Shown piece after piece: positions 1 to 10,613 of a stretch of 64,000 nt of DNA (position 1 is the stretch's first letter; the number at the start of each line of letters is the position of its first letter). This DNA is from Dugong dugon (Eukaryota; Chordata; Mammalia; Sirenia; Dugongidae), in NCBI GenBank assembly GCA_030035585.1, contig CM057475.1:81641834-81705833 (forward strand). Direction: 5' to 3'. The position numbers and the translations under genes are program-made. A model generated the notes under the pieces. That model was given only the letters and a program-made list of their open reading frames with translations, did no database searches and had not been told where the DNA came from.

Positions 1-121
1 ATTTACAACACATAGGAAAATCACATCAGATGACAAAATGGTGGACAATCACACAATACTGGGAATCATGGCCTAGCCAAGTTGACACGTATTTTTTGGG
101 GACACAATTCAATCCATGACA
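1..121 (-). mobile_element. MaLR-type LTR, partial (one end)
   Basis: This is one end of a long terminal repeat. It reads like the ends of the copies at 10719-11237 and 34028-34426, with 'ttttggggacacaattcaat' followed by 'ccatgaca'. In sense orientation (minus strand) it begins TGtcatgg, the usual 5' end of an LTR. The rest lies outside the window. MaLR/ERVL membership is inferred from the general LTR layout; the subfamily is not assigned. Confidence 0.6.
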
Positions 122-157
122 GTCAGAATAGACTTGATGGCACCCAACAACAAAGTA
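121..157 (+). mobile_element. SINE/RTE 3' tail fragment
   Basis: The stretch 'gtcagaatagacttgatgg' followed by 'cacccaacaacaa' matches the shared 3' end of the AfroSINE and RTE families seen many times in the window. It abuts the LTR end exactly, which suggests the LTR inserted into an older SINE or RTE copy whose other part is off the left edge. Confidence 0.5.
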
Positions 158-2869
158 TCATAGTGGTCAGTAGTAGCTGCTAAAGCATCTGCCATTCCTG
201 GCGTCAGGGAACAATGGGGAGAGGTTGGATTGTTCAGACTTTGAATAATGAAGTTCTGTTCCCGCAGCACTGAACCTCAGACCTCTGTGGGGTAGTGCTG
301 GGGTTGGGTTCTGTCCAGATGTCGCTAGAGCCTCTGAGCTGGAGGACCGTCCCATGGGCTGGGACCCAGATGGTGGGAACGAGTCCTCTGGGTGTGATGA
401 CTGAGCCTGATCTGTCATTTCTCCAAGAAGGCACATCCCCTGCTGGGTGAAGGACTCTTGGCAGGGTGACATTTACAGGAAGCACCACTAGACAAGACGT
501 TAATAGGAAGCAAAAAAGGAGAAAGCAGAAAGGGCAGCCCCTTCCCCTCCATCTCACCTTATAGTCTCCCTCAGGGTATCTTCTTGGTGCCCCCTGACAT
601 GAGCCAGCTAGCACATCAAAAGTGTAGCTTGTGAGTCTCAGTGGCAGCGGCACGGAGCAGAGGGTGCAAGAGGGGACTTGCCACTGAGAGATGATGGCTT
701 CCTTCCTGCATAGCCCATCCGGAGGCTACCGAGTCTGCATGCCCACTTTCCGTCAGGGTGAGCCTAATCTATGCTTCCATCTGACGAGCTCCGCCTGCCC
801 TTCACTCAACGGCATGGTCATTCTCCCCCAAGACTGAGGGGGAAGAAGTCCCCCAGTCTCTGCCCCCGTGGCTGGGAGACAAGCACGTGGACCTCTCTGG
901 GCTAAACACTCCTCAGAGTCAGGGGCACAACCATCTTATTACCCTGTTACCTGAACACTAAATTGTAAGACATCGCCAAGAAAACTTGTATGAAATACTG
1001 AGGGGCAGGGGAAGAGAAGAAGGAGACAGCACACACAAACATGGCAGGAGAAACCTGCAGTGCTGCCGCAGTGCCTGTTTCTGTAAAATACCAGGGGTCT
1101 GTGGTGGATGCTTGCAACTCCATCTTCCAGGATGGAAATGACGAGTGGTAGGAAGCCCCCCACGCCCTCTGCCGCCGCTCTGCCAGCCTCTCCAGCCTTG
1201 CCCCTGTCCTTCTGTGTGGTCCTCCTCCCCGTGGCGTGACCTCGTTTCTCGGCTGGGACAAGCCCACTCCCCAAACCCTGCCCTTGACTTGGTGCCTGCC
1301 TCTCCAGCCTTTGCACTGCCTTTATCTATCTCCAACAACCGACACCACGTTGTCCCATCAAAGTGTCCCTTCAAGCGCCTCCTTCAAGAGGTCCTTCTGG
1401 ATGGAACTACTTTCTGCTTCCTGTCTCCTCACTTCTCTTCCCTCAGGAAGGTCCAGGGTCTCCCACACTCATGTGCAAGTGTCTTCATATTTGCACTTCT
1501 GGTTCATCAGCCTGGACAGTGGCTCGGTGCCTTCAGGGGAGCCTCCACGTGATTGGATTTCCCCAGGCAGTTGGTCTGGCCGCCAATGTAGTCGTTGTTT
1601 GGGAAGAGTCCCTCTACCAGAGGCAAATGATTGGCATTCTCCTCACCTGCAGGCACCACTGGCCGAGCTCAAAATCAACAGGGGAACTGAGCCGCTCACC
1701 GAGGGGGAGCGCCTCAGCTATCCTTTGTAACCTTCAGGTGGATGCTGCTCCACTGTCGCTAGAGCACCTTCGAGAGCACAGTCTCAGAGGAGCAGAGCAG
1801 ACCAGCACTTTCCCTCGCTATGGATGACTGTTTGGGTGTGGAGCACATCCCAGCAGCAGGCCCGGCCGTGTTTAGTTCACAAAGCCAGGAAGGGGAGCCT
1901 ACACACCCTGGTTATTGCCAAGGAAATCTCATCATCTGACTTTTTGTAGCAGGAAAGACACGGCTCGGCCATCTGCACACATGTGGGCACACCATCCTCA
2001 TCACCGTTGGCGGGCCGTTTTCATTGACAGGGAAGGAATCTTCCCGAGTTTGTGGGTAATTTATGCCTCATTAAGAACCATTTCTCCCTTTATCAAGCTT
2101 ATAGAACATGATCCTTGAGGAAAGCAGCCAGAATCTTCCAGTGATGCGAAGTAGGAGCTACACACTCTCGGATTTAGGATGAGCCTCTCCACACAATAGC
2201 ATTTATAGAGGTCAGAACAGGACGCGCCGTCCCTCTGAGAGGACCCTTCAGCTGGTTTAAGCTATATCACAATAAATCTCAAAATGCAAATAGCTGTGTT
2301 TATGTTTGGGCCTCAGTCACTGTTTTCCAGAACTAATTATAAATTTAAATCTTGATCAGAACAGAACTAGTTTCCCGATCACATTTCTATTTGCCATTAT
2401 TTTCAAAGTCAAAAAACTCAGGCTCTGTGGACCTGAGAGGAGAAAGAATTGGAACGCGTATTTCACATGCAAATCCTGCTTCTAGTCCCTCAGGCCATGA
2501 CAGCAGATTATACTCAGCCAATTTCAACTTGATCCTGCAATATACCCATGATACTCTTTATTCAAGTATTCCAATGATTTGGGTCACAAAGGTCAACATC
2601 CACCTCTTTGTATAAACTGAGTAGGTTAGATGGGAGCAGAGATGGCAGGTAGGTAAGGGTACAGCATAATTCAACAAGTTAGCCACTTAGGCGCCTGGTG
2701 ATAATGACCCCAAGAGAGTTGGTTGGTCCTGCTTCCAAAAGTGATACTCACACCCCAGAAATTGGGGAAATGGCCATGAACACATCAAGGTAGACTGTTA
2801 GCCATTGTTGTTTTTTTGCTTTTCCTCTCTTCTGAGCAGATGGCCACCATTCCCAAGGACTCTCAGTAG
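158..2869. other. No recognised gene; unique-looking sequence
   Basis: This is 2.7 kb of moderately GC-rich sequence in its first part and AT-rich sequence after about 2.2 kb. Open frames up to 164 codons occur on both strands, but they overlap one another, carry no recognisable domain and lack coding-like codon structure. I see no tRNA, known repeat or conserved protein motif here. Confidence 0.5.
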
Positions 2870-2954
2870 ACTTGCTCCTCTCTCCTCTCTCTCCTCCTTC
2901 TCTCTCTCTCTCTTCCCCTCTCTCAGCTTCCTCTCTCCCCGACCCCTCTCTCTT
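2870..2954. repeat. CT-rich polypyrimidine tract
   Basis: Nearly pure C and T with (CT)n cores. A second CT-rich tract lies at 4214-4316, immediately beyond the LTR at 2955-4213, so both may be halves of one tract split by the LTR. Confidence 0.8.
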
Positions 2955-2991
2955 AGGCTGGGTTCTCTGGATGAGCAACATCAGTGAAATT

Positions 2992-3017
2992 TATATATAT
3001 ATATATATATATATATA
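2992..3017. repeat. (TA)n microsatellite
   Basis: An uninterrupted AT run directly at the left edge of the Tigger element. Tigger elements insert at TA, so this tract offered many targets. Confidence 0.9.
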
Positions 3018-3766
3018 CAATCCTCCTTCAGTATCCGTGGGTGATTTGTTCCAGGAGCCCCTGTGGATACCAAAATCTGCAGATGCTCAAGTCCCTTATA
3101 TAAAATGACGTAGTATTTGCATATAACCTACGTACATTCTTCTGTATACTTCAGATCATCTCTAGATTACTTATAATACCTAATACAACCTAAATGCTAT
3201 GTAAATAGTTGTTTCATCACAGTTGAAGACTTGCTCTGGAAGGCAGCCTTTCTCTTCTGTGAGTGTCTTGAGCCCTTCTGGGAACACTGATGCTGTCTGG
3301 GCCTCAGCTGATGCGATTCTCCCATGACCCTGAAGTTCTTGAGGCTGAGTGCTTTAACAGAGCTAGCCAGCCGTCCGTTACTAGCCTGAAACTTCTTCCT
3401 CTCGCTCTCCTCAACCCCCTCACACTGAGCCTGTGAGGGATTGCTCTGACCACTTTGCTGCTTTTTAGGAGCCTTTGTTTTTCGCAGAAACAAAGGGTGC
3501 ACGCAGCACAAGCAGCAAATGAACGAGACGTGAGGTGAACAATGCTCAGACAAGGAGTGCTGGAGAGAGACTGAGGATCTGTGAGATGGCGGGAGGGTAC
3601 AGCAGGGCGTGCCTACACAACGTGTCACTCGTGTGGATTCAGTGTGGTGCTCAGCACGCGGCAATTCCAATTTTGCTTTTTGGAACTTTTTTTTTCCCCA
3701 AATATTTTTGATCTGTGGTTGATTGGATTCATGGATGTGGAACCTGTGAATATGGAGGGCTGACTG
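3018..3766 (-). mobile_element. Tigger/MER2-like DNA transposon (TcMar-Tigger)
   Basis: The left end reads 'caatcctccttcagtatccg', followed by text typical of MER2/Tigger termini ('ggataccaaaatctgcagat', 'cctaatacaacctaaatgc'). The right end carries 'gatctgtggttgattggatt' and finishes 'ggagggctgactg'. The two ends are imperfect inverted repeats. A TA dinucleotide precedes the left end; the expected TA on the right is now TG. At about 750 bp it is far shorter than an autonomous Tigger (around 2.4 kb), so it is an internally deleted copy. Residual transposase sequence on the minus strand sets the orientation. Confidence 0.8.
3200..3403 (-). pseudogene. Tigger transposase remnant, HTH DNA-binding segment
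   Basis: On the minus strand this stretch stays open for 68 codons and reads ERKKFQASNGRL..., then LKNFRVMGES. That resembles the second helix-turn-helix (CENP-B/Tc5 type) of pogo/Tigger transposases, where 'FKASNGWL' and 'L-GES' are landmarks. In an active element this domain binds the terminal inverted repeats. The following residues look frame-disturbed and no DDE catalytic domain is present, so it is a dead fragment. The open frame runs on to 3808 only by chance through the other terminus and LTR. Family call is by motif recognition. Confidence 0.5.
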
Positions 3767-4213
3767 TGGTGTGTGTATGTGTCTGTATACACACACATAC
3801 GTACACAAATGTATATACAGAGAGAGAGAGATTTATCTCAAGGAAATGGCTCATGCAGTTGTGGAGGCTGGCAAGTCTCAAATCCGTGGATCAGGCATCA
3901 GGAGTTAGGCTTCTTCTGATTCACTTAGCTGCAGGGGCTGAGGAACCCAGGTCAGACAGAAGGCTGCTGGTTCACGTCCCAAGAACTGGAGGTCAGAAGA
4001 TGATGAGTCAGGTGCAGGATCCAAGAGAGCTTTGCCAGAACATCCGTATATACTGGACCCCCAAAGAAACTGATTGGCTTTCAACTGATTGGCCTTTCAA
4101 CTGACTGACTGCTCACATCAGATCACAAAATGGAAGCTGATTACATAATACCTGCCAAACCACTGAGAATAATGGCCTAGCCAAGTTGACACATAACCCT
4201 AACCATCACACTC

Positions 4214-4316
4214 CCCTCTCTCTCTTCCCTTTCTGTCTCCTCCTTCTCTCTGCCCCTTTTTTCCTCCCCCCTCCCCTCTCTCTCTCTTTTCCCCTCCCAG
4301 TCTCCCTGTCTCCCTT
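4214..4316. repeat. CT-rich polypyrimidine tract
   Basis: A run of CTCTCT and CCCCTC blocks directly after the LTR end, similar in composition to 2870-2954. Confidence 0.8.
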
Positions 4317-5075
4317 CTATTTACTGAGCTGGGTTTGTAGTCTGGGGTAGCCTGTTACTACTCACAGCTATTCTGAGCCTTGCCCCCTGGGAAGATTCTA
4401 CTTCCCTTCTCCATGACAAGGTCATGGACTAGCTTTGGTCAATGGAATATGAGCAGCAGTGTTGGGGGGTGGGAGGAGTTATGTGTCAGGTGCTTCCTGC
4501 CATGTTCTCTTCTCTCTGCCTCAGCAGCAGGCAAGGGTCCAGCTGCCTCACAGCTCAGCCCTTGAGTAACGACGTGATGACGCAGAACCCAGCACCCAGC
4601 TAACCCGCCATGGATGTGCAGCACACATGAAAGATAAACTCCGTCACTTCATGGGCGTGTTTGGGCTGTTTGTTACCGCAGCCCAGCTGAGCGTCTCCTA
4701 ACCAACAGTGCTTTTCTCTGGGTTCTAAGCTTTAGAAAGTCCTGCAGTGGATGATGTGAAACCCTGGCTGCTAGGACCCTGGCATACCTACAGAGACTGG
4801 CACTTCCTCATCGATTAAGGAAAAGAAATGAGAGTACTTATGTAATCCACAGAAGTAATAAAATTCAGAAGAAACAAAAGTGATACCAGTTTTTAAAGAT
4901 TTGGGCGAGATGAAACGTGCTTTTATCTTTTCTCATCGTGGATGGAAGTTAGACGGTAAAACAGAGGAGACGGAAAAGGCTCTCGTTTACCCAGGAATAG
5001 AGAGGGAGGCAGGTGCCTGGGGCTGGGGACGTAGAGATGAACCAGCATAATGTAACAGATAGGTAGCTGACCTTT
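4317..5075. other. No gene; probable old LTR-like repeat at about 4380-4705
   Basis: The part around 4380-4705 has phrases seen at the 3' end of old placental LTR repeats (tttggtcaatggaatatgag, then an ataaac polyadenylation-like site and 'gggctgtttgttaccgc'). I hold this at low confidence. The remainder is unremarkable, AT-rich after 4800. No coding evidence. Confidence 0.3.
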
Positions 5076-5290
5076 CCTGAAGAACCCTGGTGGTGCAGTG
5101 GTTAGGCACTTAGCTGCTAACTGAAAGGTCGGAGGTTTAAACCCACCAGTGGCTCCACCGGAGTAAGATGTGACAGTCTGTTTCTGTAAAGATTACAGCC
5201 TTGGAAACCCTATGGGGCAGTTCTACTCTGTCTTGCAGGGTCTCTATGAGTCGGATTTGACTTGACAGCAGTGGGTTTGATTTCTGGGTA
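5076..5290 (+). mobile_element. AfroSINE-type SINE, full length with TSD
   Basis: This tRNA-derived SINE has an A-box-like 'tggtgcagtgg', a B-box-like 'ggtttaaaccc', a body with 'ttggaaaccctatggggcag' and the end 'gagtcggatttgacttgaca' plus 'gcagtgggttt'. Direct repeats flank it: gtagctgaccttt at 5063-5075 and gtaggtgaccttt at 5291-5303 (12 of 13 identical). This supports a genuine retroposition event with both ends intact. Confidence 0.85.
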
Positions 5291-5303
5291 GTAGGTGACC
5301 TTT

Positions 5304-6154
5304 GGTAACTGTGCCCAGTTTAGTGACCTGAGGAACACCAAGGTCTGGGAAGCCAGGAGGATTGGCAGCGTGGAGGTGGGTGGGTCAGGTGGGAGGAGGG
5401 GGCTCAAGGTGCTGACAGGATGAGAGGCCCAGGGAGGTGGGAAGTCTCTCTGTGAAGCTCCCATTGGGGATGCACCTGGGAAGAAGGCGTTAGCTTCTGG
5501 CATCGATTCCTGGGAGTCCCAGGTAAGGAGGGACCCTAGGCAGGAGAAACCTTGTGGCAGGACAAAGGCTCAGACTCAGGAGTCAAGATGAGGTCCTGGT
5601 CACTACAAGGGGATCCTGGCTGGTGGTGCTTCAAGTAGACGAGGCAAGGGACGGGGCAGGGAGGGGTCCAAGTTTAGGGAGCAGACCTTTGCTGGGAGGC
5701 GAGGCGGGGCCGGCTAAGTTCCCCTAATGGATCCTGTGCGCCCCACTCTGCAGGTAGGAAGCTAGCCAGCAGGATCCCCAAGGACCTTCTCAGCCCTGTG
5801 TTCCTCCTCTGCAGAATGGAGGGGACTGTATGGCAGTAGCCAGTTAAACATCACGGTAGGTACACCGCAGCCGTTTCAGGGGCCTGACAGCAAGCACTGA
5901 GTAGCTACTAGCTATAACTGTCCAGTAATTCCCACACTTTGGTTCCTGCCCGTGGCCCAGGCAATGATTGATGGGGGAAGAGCAGTGGAAGGGGTCGTCA
6001 GCTGTTTTTTTTGAGCATCTTAAGGAAAGGGTTTCTTTGCTCATATGTGAACTCTATGGACGTGCATTTGTAAGGCTCAGTCATTTTCAGAGGACACGCA
6101 CCCCCAGCCCTCCACATGCCTGCGTGCTGCACACTATCAAATCCTAAGCACAGT
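5304..6154. other. No recognised gene or repeat
   Basis: GC-richer unique-looking sequence. Short overlapping open frames (up to 97 codons) show no domain. Nothing else identified. Confidence 0.5.
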
Positions 6155-6320
6155 AATAGAGCCTGGTGGTCAGACTTCTGAGCTCAAGTGCAAGTTCTGG
6201 GACCCACTAGCTTTACAACCACGTGGTGTCCCCTACCATCCCCAAGCCCCCATGTTCTCATGTTTAGAATGCGGCTAAATACATGTGCTCCCAATAGGGT
6301 TAGCTTAAGGCTGGAGTAAG
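6155..6320 (+). repeat. MIR-like old SINE
   Basis: The order of phrases follows MIR: 'agcctggtggtcagacttct', a middle with 'gacccactagctttacaacc', then 'ctcatgtttagaatgcggc' and a degraded tail. It is heavily diverged. Confidence 0.45.
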
Positions 6321-6630
6321 ATAAAGCTTCCCACTGAGTTACGGGCTCAGGGTGAGGGCTCAGAATGGGTCCGTTTTTACTCTCTCAGACCCAACTTTCT
6401 ATAAAAGAAGAGACTTTTGTGCAATGTGAACAGCTGCTCCTTTTTTGTTTTGTTTTGATTTTAAATGGAATAGTAGGGAAAGGAGTGTTGTTGTATGCAG
6501 TCGAGTCTATTCCAACTCACAGTGATCCTATAGGACAGAATAGGGTTTCCTGGGCTGTAATCTTTATGGGATCAGATCACCAGGTCTTTTCTTCTGAGGA
6601 GTCACTAGTGGGTTCGAACCACTGACCTTT

Positions 6631-8867
6631 TTTTTTTTTTTATTGTGCTTTAAGTGGAAGTTTACAGCTCAAGTTAATTTCTCATACAAAAAATTATACA
6701 CATGTTGTTATGTGACATTAGTTGCGATCCTTATAATGTGACAGCACACTCCGCCTTTGCACCCCAGGTTTCTAGTGTCCATTCAACCAGTTCTTGTCCC
6801 TTCCTGCCTTCTCATCCTGCCTCCGGACAGGAGCCCCCCATTTAGTCTCGTGTATCTGCTTGAACCAAGAAGCACACTCTTCATGAGCATTATTTTATGT
6901 CTTATACTCCAGTCTGATCTTTGTCTGAAGACAGGGCCTAGGGAATGGTTTTCGTTCTGGATTAGCAGAGCATCTGGAGGTCATGGTTCCGGGGATTCCT
7001 TTAGTCTCAGTCAGACCATTAAGTCTGATCCTTTTATGTGAGTTTGAGTTCTGTATCACACTTTTCTCCTGCGCCATCAGGGACTCTCTGTTGTGTTCCC
7101 TGTTAGGGCGGTCATTGGTGGTAGCCGGGCACCATCTAGGTCTTCTGGTCTCAGGCCGATTGAGTTTCTGGTTTATGTGCCCTCTTGTCTCTCAGCTAAT
7201 ATTTTCCTTATGTCTTTGGTATTCTTCATTCTCCTTTGCTCCAAATGGGTTGGGACCAATTGATGCATCTTAGGTGGCTGTTCGCAAGCTTTTAAGACCC
7301 CCGAAGCCACTCACCAAAATGGGATGCAAAACACTTTCTTAGTAAAATTTGTTATGCCAATTGACCTAGATGGTCCTTGAAACCATGGTCCCAGATCCCA
7401 GCCCCAGCTACTCTGTCCCTCAGAGTGTTTGGTTGTGTTCAGGAAACTTCTTAGCTTTGGTTTAGTCCAGTTGTGCTGACTTCCTCTGTATTGTGTGTTG
7501 TCCTTCCCATCACCAGAGATAATTCTTGTCTACTATCTAGTTAGTGAATACCCCTCTCCTTCTTTCCCAACCCTTGTAACCATCCAAGAATGTTTTGTTC
7601 TGTGTTTAAACCTTTTCTTGAGTTCTTATAATAGTGGTCTCATACAATATTTGTCCTTTTGTGACTGACTAATTTCACTCAGCATAATGCCCTCCAGAGT
7701 CATTCGTGTTGTGAGATATTTCGTGGATTCATCATTTTTTTTTATCGTTGCATAGTATTCTATGTGTGTATGTACCATAATTTGTTTATCCATTCATCTG
7801 TGGATGGGCATCTAGGTTGTTTCCATCTTTTTGCTACTGTGAACAGTGCTGCAATGAACATGGCTGTGCATATATCTATTCGTGTGATGGCTCTTATTTT
7901 TCTAGGGTATATTCCAAAGAGTGGGATTGCTTGATCAGATGGAACGTCTATTTCTAGCTTTTGAAGCAAGCGGAAAATCGATTTCCAAAGTGGTGGTACC
8001 ATTTTACATTCCCACAAGCAGTGCATAAGTGTTCCAGTCTCTCCACAATCTCTCCAACATTTATTATTTTGTGTTTTTTGATTACTGCCAGCCTTGTTGG
8101 GGTGAGATGGTATCTCATTGTAGTTTTGATTTGCATTTCTCTAATGGCTAATGATAGTGAGCATTTCTTCATGTATCTGTTAGCTGCCTGAATGTCTTCT
8201 TTGGTGAAGTGTCTGTTCATATCCTTTGTCCATTTTTTAATTGGGTTGTTTGTCTTTTTGTTGTTGAGGTTTTGCAGAATCTTACAGATTTTAGAGATTA
8301 GACTCTGATCAGATTTCTGGTAGCTAAAATTTTTTTCCCAGTTTGTAGTTTGTCTTTTTACTCTTTTGGTGAAGTCTTTTGATGAGCATAAGTGTTTGGT
8401 TTTTAGGAGCTCTCAGTTATCTAGTTTCTCTGCTGTGTTTGTGTATTGTTAGTTATGGTTTGTATTCTGTTTATGCCATGTATTAGGGCTCCTAGCATTG
8501 TCCCTATTTTTTCTTCCATGATATTTATCTATTTAGATTTTATATTTAAGTCTGTGATCCATTATGAGTTAGTTTTTGTGCATGGTGTGAAGTATGGGTC
8601 TTGTTTCATTTTTTTGCAAATGGATACTCAGTTACACCAGCACCATTTGTTAAAGAGACTGTCTTTTCCCCAATTAATGGACTATGGGCCTTTGTAAAGT
8701 ATCAGCTGCTCATAGGTGAATGAATTTATGTCCGGATTCTCAATTCCGTTACATTGGTCGATATATATGTTGTTGTACCAGTACGGGGCTCTTTTGACTA
8801 CCACGGCAGTATAATAGGTTCTAAAATCAGGTAGTGTGAGGTTTCCCACTTTGTTCCTGCTGACGTT
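6631..8867 (-). mobile_element. L1 LINE, 5'-truncated, about 2.2 kb
   Basis: A poly(T) run at about 6628-6641 is the L1 poly(A) tail on the minus strand. It is followed by a 3' UTR of about 1.1 kb and then the C-terminal part of ORF2 (see 7760-8894). The same 3' UTR appears at 53887-54049 and, in sense, at 14107-14398. The element stops inside ORF2, the usual 5' truncation of L1. It interrupts an AfroSINE and has a TSD of about 10 bases, so it is younger than that SINE. It lacks ORF1, the endonuclease and the reverse transcriptase core, so it cannot move by itself. Confidence 0.9.
7760..8867 (-). pseudogene. L1 ORF2p C-terminal remnant
   Basis: Three minus-strand segments read like the ORF2p C-terminus in order: NKVGNLTLPDFRTYY (about 8850), then [18 protein letters not shown] and [16 protein letters not shown] (about 8215-8110), then [20 protein letters not shown] and ...FIAALFTVAKRWKQP...CPSTDEWINKLWYIHT (8020-7760). 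They fall in different frames and are broken by stops, so at least two frameshifts are present. The segment ends at 8867 because of 5' truncation; the catalytic domains are absent. In an intact L1 this is the region after the reverse transcriptase domain. Confidence 0.85.
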
Positions 8868-8954
8868 TTGGTTAGTAGCTGAGCACTTAACCATTGCGCC
8901 ACGAGGGCTCCTTAGAGAAAAGTGTAGGACTCACCACTTATTGAGCCATTAAAA

Positions 8955-9030
8955 CGGACATGGTCCAAGCCCCTTCCTTCTCCTCTAATTGTGGAACTTG
9001 GGCAAGTTATTTCACCTCCCTAACTTCAGT
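8955..9030 (+). repeat. MIR fragment (core region)
   Basis: 'gaacttgggcaagttatttc' followed by 'acctccctaac' is the MIR core phrase. Flanks are too diverged to delimit. Confidence 0.5.
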
Positions 9031-9228
9031 GGATTCCCTGGGTTAACATGCCTGATGACTAACCAAAGGTTGGAGGTTCGAGTCCACTGAGGCCACCCAG
9101 AGGTGCCCTGAAAGAATGGCCAGGCAATCTACTTCTGAAAACTCAGCCATTGGAAACCCTGTGAAGCACAGTTCTACTCTGCCACACATGTGGTCACCAG
9201 GAGTCAGAGCTGATTTGATGGTAATCGT
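9031..9228 (+). mobile_element. AfroSINE-related SINE (second subfamily)
   Basis: The head reads 'tccctgggttaacatgcctg', with a B-box-like 'ggttcgagtcc'. The body has 'caatctacttctgaaaactc' and 'cagttctactctgccacaca', and the tail has 'gagtcagagctgatttgatg'. This subfamily differs from the 5076 copy by the 'gatctacttctgaaaaatca' body. Confidence 0.8.
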
Positions 9229-10613
9229 TCATGTTCTTTGTTTAGTCTTTAGTATTCTCACCTAACCTAAAACGTTGGTCGTGATAGAGTTGTTTGACAT
9301 CGAAAATGTGTAGCTCATTTAAGAGCCCGACCTATAGTGAGTGTTCTGTGAGTTATTCTTGCCGGCCCCTCAGTACCGCCTGCTTTACAAGAAGACAAGG
9401 CAACACTTTCAAAGCTGCAGTAACCTTGCAGACTCTCAGTCACCAGCTTCTGTAAGGATATTTCTAACTGATTATGTGAGCTGATTGACTGAGGGTCTTC
9501 TGAGCACTCACTCCAGGCAGGTCTTCAAATTACCCAGTTTGGTTTCAGGAACCCAAACGTGGTAATAAGTACCAATTTCACCAGCTCTGTGGGGTCTGAC
9601 ATCCCTGAAAGACAGTGATCAAAATGCTATTTTAGAATTAGCCAGCTGATGACCTTTCTGTTCCGTTGTCTGCTCGAAATGTCAGCTTTAACAAACTCAG
9701 AGGGAACAACTGTGAGCTCCTCATGGGAAATGTAAATCCTGGAGGAGCTGAGACAGGACGAGCCGTGAGCACTGCCCATCACCCATGCCTTGGCAGTGCA
9801 GACGTGGACCGAGACATGGGACGATGAGCTACGATGAAGGTCAGCATCGCCCAGGTCAGCCTGATGCATCCTTGTTTTGTCCACACAGCAGCCCATCAAC
9901 AGTGAGGCCATAAGGAGCAGAAAATGCAGGAGAGTTGGGCCCCGTCCATAAAGGACAGATTTATACTCATTACCTCGACAGAGGGCATGACAATCCCTCT
10001 GAAAGTGATTGTAAATCTGTGTTTGAAGATTGAGATGTCATTCCACATATCGTGTTTAGCTAAGGTGATCCACCCTAATAAACGCGTGACCAAACCCTCA
10101 CAATGGTAAGAGAAACGCAGTACAGTGTGACACATTTCCCTCCTTCAGACCCTGTGTCCTTACCCATATTTTCAGTCTCCGATGGTTTGTCTAAACTGCC
10201 TGAAGTAAGGATTTAAGAAAGAACTTTCAAATACATCTTTTTTTTTACCCTGTGACTCCAGGACTTGTTTCAAATCACCGAGACCTTGACGGTTCATTAC
10301 TTGTTCATGGGAAAAAGCATGGCTAGGCCCAATGGAGGGGGCTGCTGACACCGGCTTCCTGGGCCCTGGCTGGAGCTCTCTGCACTGACCAGACCCTGCT
10401 CTCTGCTCCTCACTGTCCGAGCTCAGACTAGGACCTGCTCCCCACGGGGGTGGAGGGGTGGAAAGACACTGCATTGTTCTCGACAAGCGCTCAGTAAGCT
10501 GTGGGTAAATGCCATAGGAAAACATTGACAAGAGGTGTGCAAAGGTGGGATTCAAATTAGAGGAGGTGGAAGGAAAGAACTACAGAATTGATGGGGCAAC
10601 CGGTGCTACTCAA
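9229..10613. other. No recognised gene
   Basis: Unique-looking sequence. Short open frames on both strands (up to 127 codons) are chance frames without domains. No confident repeat. Confidence 0.5.

Larger units (their letters stand above)
2955..4213 (-). mobile_element. LTR-like element (ERVL/MaLR type), split by a DNA transposon
   Basis: The left piece (2955-2991) begins 'taggctgggttctctgg'. The right piece (about 3767-4213) contains 'gagatttatctcaaggaaat', 'gtggaggctggcaagtc' and ends 'cctagccaagttgacaca' plus 'taaccatcacac'. The internal text and ends resemble placental LTR repeats that read TGTGATGGTTA...TGTCAACTTGGCTAGG in sense, so sense is the minus strand. The block 3018-3766 is a separate Tigger transposon. 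CT-rich sequence flanks both ends. Family assignment is by recollection of repeat style; boundaries are good to about 10 bases. Confidence 0.55.
6488..8912 (-). mobile_element. AfroSINE, split by an L1 insertion
   Basis: The piece 6488-6630 is the reverse complement of the SINE 3' half ('gcagtcgagtctattccaac', 'cctataggacagaatagggt', 'gggttcgaaccactgacc'). The piece at about 8868-8912 completes the tRNA-like head ('ttggttagtagctgagcact' then 'taaccattgcgccac'). Together they make one continuous minus-strand SINE, so the L1 between them (6631-8867) arrived later. The duplicated target is ctgaccttttt on the left and ctgacgtttt on the right. Confidence 0.85.

Noticed and set aside
234..653. 139-codon minus-strand frame with a hydrophobic patch
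   Set aside because: Overlaps another frame on the same strand, no homologous motif, and no splice or promoter context.
3197..3808. 203-codon minus-strand frame taken as one gene
   Set aside because: It is stitched together from the LTR, the Tigger terminus and a short transposase remnant; only 3200-3403 has recognisable protein similarity.
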